From Phototrophicus methaneseepsis (GTDB lineage: Bacteria; Chloroflexota; Anaerolineae; Aggregatilineales; Phototrophicaceae), in contig NZ_CP062983.1 in the NCBI RefSeq assembly GCF_015500095.1, forward strand, positions 3,472,001 through 3,536,000: DNA of 64,000 nt, written 5' to 3'. Position numbers and translations under genes: made by a program. Every line of letters starts with the position of its first letter. Position 1 is the stretch's first letter. Of the stretch, positions 61,183 through 64,000 are shown one piece after another. The notes beneath the pieces are model-generated. The model was not told where the DNA came from. It was given only the letters and a program-made list of their open reading frames with translations, and did not search any database.

Positions 61183-61563
61183 ATGACGTTCACTTATGAC
61201 CCCTCTAACCCGGATGATGTGACGCGGGTTCGCTGGCATCTCTCTGATACCGCTGAACCAGCTATGGTGAGCGATGAGGAGATCTCCTTTGCGACATCTG
61301 AGGCCGGGAGCTGGCAAAAGGCTGTTATCTTCATCATTGATAAAAAGCTGATGGATATGAGCATGGAGCCGGACTTCCAGGCGGATTGGCTGCGCGTGGA
61401 TGCTGCTGACGCGAAGAAGCGGTTAGAGACGATGCGCACCCGGAAGCTGAAAGAGTTCGGGTTGTCGTCTGACAGCACGTATGGGAATGCGTTCACCACG
61501 ACGCATCATCATACCTACCGGGCTGATTCCTTGCAGACTGAGGAGCCTGATTATGATAGCTAA
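61183..61563 (+). CDS. head-tail connector protein (gp6-like adaptor)
   Basis: 126 residues. DPSNPDDVTRVRWHLSDT and MVSDEEISFATSEAGSWQKA are the usual start of connector adaptors, which bind beneath the portal; the helical middle and a polar C-terminus with HHHT fit. Position right after the head genes agrees. Confidence 0.78.
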   Translation: MTFTYDPSNPDDVTRVRWHLSDTAEPAMVSDEEISFATSEAGSWQKAVIFIIDKKLMDMSMEPDFQADWLRVDAADAKKRLETMRTRKLKEFGLSSDSTYGNAFTTTHHHTYRADSLQTEEPDYDS

Positions 61564-61593
61564 CCGGATGTGACGCGATAGGCAGGTGAATGA

Positions 61594-61627
61594 GGGCCAG
61601 AATCTAAGGTGATTCTGGCTCTTTTTA
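61594..61627 (+). terminator. terminator between connector genes
   Basis: GCCAGAATC / GATTCTGGC stem, 6-base loop, then TCTTTTT. It lies in the 84-base gap before the next connector gene. Confidence 0.82.
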
Positions 61628-61647
61628 TTTCTGTAGGGAGGTATGCA

Positions 61648-62013
61648 ATGCGACCGGAGACACAGCGAATGATGCAGCGGGCGGTTCTGCGGCGTCTGAC
61701 GCAGACGTGTGAGATCCGGCGGAATCATGCACCTGTGCCGGATGGGTACGGTGGTTATCAGGAGCCGCGTGGGTATGACCGCATCGTGAGCGCGTGCTTT
61801 TTGGTGACAGATTCGCGCAGACAGCGCGATGCAGGTGTTGCGGGAGCAGATGTAGGGCAGGTGTTCTATGTGCTGCAATTGCCTTACGACACGGATATCC
61901 AGGATGGGGATGTCGTGATTGTGGATGATAAACAGTTTGAGGTGGCTCAGGCTGTTGTGGAGCACAGCAACGATGTAATGAGGCAAGCGCGCCTCGTGAG
62001 AGCTGGTGAGTGA
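61648..62013 (+). CDS. putative head closure / head-tail joining protein
   Basis: 121 residues from the ATG with GGGAGG upstream. Beta-rich: LTQTCEIRRNHAPVPDGYGG, GQVFYVLQLPYDTDIQDGDV, DKQFEVAQ. This is the style of head-closure (SPP1 gp16-like) proteins that begin with a reagent-type loop and end in a joining beta-barrel. The next gene starts at its stop. Confidence 0.7.
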   Translation: MRPETQRMMQRAVLRRLTQTCEIRRNHAPVPDGYGGYQEPRGYDRIVSACFLVTDSRRQRDAGVAGADVGQVFYVLQLPYDTDIQDGDVVIVDDKQFEVAQAVVEHSNDVMRQARLVRAGE

Positions 62014-62435
62014 TGCCGAATTCTCAGTCTGACATTTTTGTCCGGGTGGTGCGGAATGACCTGCCGCTGAAAGAGCGGCTGCTGCCGAAAGCCTTCGCCA
62101 AGCGTATGGATATGCTGGCGGAGGAAGGTGTGAACCGGGCGAAAATCCTGATTCAGAACTCGCCTGCGGATGGCATTACGTATGACAGAGGTGGTTATTC
62201 GCATACGGCTAGTTCGCCGGGGCAGCCTCCCCGCAGTGATACGGGCCGATTGATAAATGGCTTGCACTGGCAGCCACGCGGTCAGGATCGGCTAGTGATT
62301 GCGTCTGGTTCATATCCTGCTTATCTGGAATTTGGAACAACGAAGATGGAGCCACGACCGTTCATGGGGCCGATGGCGCGCCAGCTCCAACAGTTGATAC
62401 GGCCCACTTTTGACAAGATTTTAGAGGACGACTGA
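62013..62435 (+). CDS. HK97 gp10-like tail completion protein
   Basis: 140 residues. Helical N-terminal part (MDMLAEEGVNRAKILIQNSP), SDTGRLINGLHWQ, YPAYLEFGTTKMEPRPFMGP: the G-T-x-x-M-x-P-R-P-F-M-x-P signature is diagnostic of the gp10 family. Confidence 0.88.
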   Translation: MPNSQSDIFVRVVRNDLPLKERLLPKAFAKRMDMLAEEGVNRAKILIQNSPADGITYDRGGYSHTASSPGQPPRSDTGRLINGLHWQPRGQDRLVIASGSYPAYLEFGTTKMEPRPFMGPMARQLQQLIRPTFDKILEDD

Positions 62436-62845
62436 TGCTGAAGGCTGCTTATAAGCATCTGGATACGACGCTGCGCGCGATTGATGACGTGAATACGGGC
62501 ATTAACGGCCAGATCTACCGGGACATCGCGCCGAGCGGTGCGGCCATGCCGTACTGCGTGATCAACCTGAATAACGGTGGAATGACAAACGGCGCGATAC
62601 GGTTCAACGAAGGCGATACGCTGTGGACGGTCAAATTCGTTGGACTCCAGGCGCAGCATGCTACGGCTATGCGCGGCTGGGTGGGGCAGGTGTTTGATGC
62701 GATGCATGAGACGATGCCCGGCGTGGTTGACGATTGGTATTTGTTTTTAGTCACGTGTGAGACGGTGGTTGAGTACGTTGAGCGCGATGGCGATGTGGTT
62801 TATCTGCACACGGGGGCAAACTACCGGGTGCGACTGAGTAAATAG
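62435..62845 (+). CDS. tail terminator-like protein (DUF3168 type)
   Basis: 136 residues: IYRDIAPSGAAMPYCVINLN at the N-terminus, a beta-alpha-beta core, then VVYLHTGANYRVRLSK. Size and position between gp10-like protein and tail tube fit a tail terminator/joining protein. Confidence 0.75.
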   Translation: MLKAAYKHLDTTLRAIDDVNTGINGQIYRDIAPSGAAMPYCVINLNNGGMTNGAIRFNEGDTLWTVKFVGLQAQHATAMRGWVGQVFDAMHETMPGVVDDWYLFLVTCETVVEYVERDGDVVYLHTGANYRVRLSK

Positions 62846-62858
62846 GAGCGATTGAGAG

Positions 62859-63293
62859 ATGGTTCAATTACAAGCTTTGGCACCGGAACTGCTCTATGTG
62901 GAGTTCGATGGCGTTGAGATCAGCGCTGTCGGGTTGGAAAGCTTCGATGCGGGTATCGACGAGGAAACCTCCGATACAACCCACATCAAGTCGTTTCTGT
63001 CGACGCCGGATGGTGCGAAGTTGCGCGATACGGTCGCGCCGACTGCGCGCATCAAAGTGGATGGGTCTGCAACCGGCCAGGCTATCCTGGCGAAGTTAAA
63101 ACAAGGCGTCACTGCCAACCTCGTATGGGGCTATGAAGGCAATGGCGCTGGTAAGCCGAAGTACGGCATTGTTGGTCGTTGCAGCGCGAACCGACCGATT
63201 GCGGTCGGTGACATCCAGATGATTGATGTGAAGTGGGCCAATGAAGGTGACGATTGGCTGCACAACTATGACCGCGACGGTACCACCTTCTAA
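62859..63293 (+). CDS. major tail tube protein
   Basis: 144 residues, beta-rich: LLYVEFDGVEISAVGLESFD, GVTANLVWGYEGNGAGKPKY. It lies just before the tail chaperones, the fixed place of the tube subunit in siphoviruses. Confidence 0.78.
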   Translation: MVQLQALAPELLYVEFDGVEISAVGLESFDAGIDEETSDTTHIKSFLSTPDGAKLRDTVAPTARIKVDGSATGQAILAKLKQGVTANLVWGYEGNGAGKPKYGIVGRCSANRPIAVGDIQMIDVKWANEGDDWLHNYDRDGTTF

Positions 63294-63345
63294 GCCATAG
63301 GCATTGAAGGTTCGATTTAAGAAAGCATGTTCTAGCGAGGGTTTT

Positions 63346-63654
63346 ATGACAACTGCAACAAAGAATGGTGCTGTGACTGATAAAAGCGATTCTGCGGATA
63401 AGAAGCCGCTCGTTGATGGGCTGAAGTTCGACTTCACGAAGGCGACAGCGCGTGATATCGAGACTGTTTTAAATTCTGTGGAAACGCTCGACATTAGTGC
63501 TGTGAGCGACCTTATGGCGAAGCTGGCTGTCGAGGGACCTCTCTCCTGGGGTGACATGAACAGCGTGGACACCTATAAGGACTTGCTGTGGCCGGACTTC
63601 CAGGCGGCCCGGCGGACGTTGTACAAGGCGTTTGAGGACCACGTAAAAAACTAG
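63346..63654 (+). CDS. tail assembly chaperone (G-type)
   Basis: 102 residues from the ATG with GAGGG upstream. Helical: FTKATARDIETVLNSVETLD, MAKLAVEGPLSWGDMNSVDT. The last codons before TAG carry A_AAA_AAC in frame, where a fraction of ribosomes should slip into the downstream frame to make the G-T fusion, as in lambda and many siphoviruses. It coats the tape measure during tail assembly. Confidence 0.85.
   Translation: MTTATKNGAVTDKSDSADKKPLVDGLKFDFTKATARDIETVLNSVETLDISAVSDLMAKLAVEGPLSWGDMNSVDTYKDLLWPDFQAARRTLYKAFEDHVKN
63645..63651 (+). promoter_or_regulatory. programmed -1 ribosomal frameshift site
   Basis: The heptamer A AAA AAC lies in the zero frame (GTA-AAA-AAC-TAG). A -1 slip continues CTA-GGG-GAG-CGG-TTA into the 63,666-63,887 frame with no stop, giving a fusion of about 180 residues. 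Confidence 0.85.
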
Positions 63655-63665
63655 GGGAGCGGTTA

Positions 63666-63887
63666 TTGGCACATTTGCTGATGCCGCAGACAACCCCCAT
63701 TAGTCAGGACGACGCCCGGCGATTTTTCCGGGTGCACATTGCAAAAGAGATGGGCTGGACGCTGGAATATGTGGACAGCTTGAGCGCGCAGGATTGGCAC
63801 GATGTGCAGGGCGTTATCCAAGCCCTGAATCGCTATCGAAATATTGAGCTCGATGCTGCCCGGTTCCGCGCAGGGAAAAAGAAATGA
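63666..63887 (+). CDS. tail assembly chaperone T-type extension (expressed by frameshift)
   Basis: Open in the -1 frame from the slippery site; the product reads ISQDDARRFFRVHIAKEMGW and LSAQDWHDVQGVIQALNRYR, like the T domains that recruit the tube protein. A TTG with GGGGAG upstream at 63,666 or ATG at 63,681 could start it independently, but the heptamer makes the fusion the likelier product. It overlaps the tape-measure start (ATGA). Confidence 0.8.
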   Translation: MAHLLMPQTTPISQDDARRFFRVHIAKEMGWTLEYVDSLSAQDWHDVQGVIQALNRYRNIELDAARFRAGKKK

Positions 63888-64000
63888 CGACCGTAACCGA
63901 TCTACAAGTGCTAATCAGAGGTGATGCGAGTGGCGTCCAGAATGCCATTCGTAGTGCTGATTCGCAGGTTTCGGGATTCTCTGGCCGGACACGGAACCGA
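63884..64000 (+). CDS. tape measure protein, N-terminal start (cut by window edge)
   Basis: Open to the end of the window, 39 codons. VTDLQVLIRGDASGVQNAIR and the following SADSQVSGFSG are the usual opening of phage tape-measure proteins, and it directly follows the tail chaperones. Only the very start is seen. Confidence 0.85.
   Translation, partial: MTTVTDLQVLIRGDASGVQNAIRSADSQVSGFSGRTRNR

Larger units (their letters stand above)
36483..64000. mobile_element. prophage (siphovirus-type), left part; right end outside the window
   Basis: Bounded on the left by the tRNA fragment. Contents in order: integrase, partition module, replication module, small early genes, terminase, portal, a cargo block, head, connector and tail genes up to the tape measure. 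All structural genes are intact and densely packed with overlapping starts and stops, so it may be functional. Lysis genes and the right attachment site are not seen. Confidence 0.93.

Overview
The window looks like the chromosome of a Chloroflexota bacterium, probably of the Anaerolineae side. This is an inference from a fused NuoC-NuoD, a plant-type cystathionine gamma-synthase, long Thr/Pro-rich membrane-anchored proteins and the general style of the proteins; no rRNA is present to confirm it. It divides into a host part (1 to about 36,480) and a prophage (about 36,483 to beyond 64,000).

Host part. 1-6590 is a branched-chain amino-acid cluster: the 3' part of leuA, then leuC, a nitroreductase, leuD, cimA and leuB. 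LeuCD and LeuB can serve both the leucine branch (from LeuA) and the citramalate route to isoleucine (from CimA). 6598-8901 (minus) encodes an FHA protein and a Clp_N/phosphotransferase fusion, which may be a signalling or conflict module. murA (minus) is followed by a SAM-I riboswitch with a terminator in front of cystathionine gamma-synthase, then thrC (minus) and thrB (plus): the homoserine branch to Met and Thr. 14,515-20,200 holds an aldehyde dehydrogenase, iscX and a minimal complex-I set nuoB-nuoCD-nuoI. NuoB and NuoI carry the same Lys/Arg/Ala-rich C-terminal tail motif. Next come an Mrp-type Fe-S carrier, a STAS/HATPase partner-switch pair, a membrane-anchored beta-lactamase-like hydrolase, a NUDIX hydrolase, a large sensor kinase that lacks its phospho-accepting His, a mucin-like protein, an LCP ligase and an oligopeptide ABC importer without its ATPases.

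Prophage. A 3' tRNA fragment (T arm plus acceptor end) followed by the tRNA's own terminator marks the left attachment site, next to a tyrosine integrase reading toward it. Then come an XRE-ParA-ParB partition module with two palindromes inside parB, small early genes, a replication initiator with four 12-bp iterons inside its gene, further small genes, and the virion block: terminase, portal, minor head protein, scaffold, decoration, major capsid, connectors, tail tube, tail chaperones with a canonical A_AAA_AAC -1 frameshift site, and the start of the tape measure. The architecture is that of a siphovirus.

Most notable region. Between portal (ends 50,435) and the minor head genes (from 56,364), which normally adjoin in SPP1-like phages, sits about 5.9 kb of cargo. 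Its right part is AT-richer. It encodes a small single-TM protein (52,672) followed directly by a 942-residue STAND-type NTPase with nine nearly identical 40-residue TPR units, in exact 120-bp DNA register. The block ends in duplicated terminators around a small minus-strand gene. I read it as a candidate prophage-borne defence (superinfection-exclusion) system with a rapidly evolving repeat sensor.
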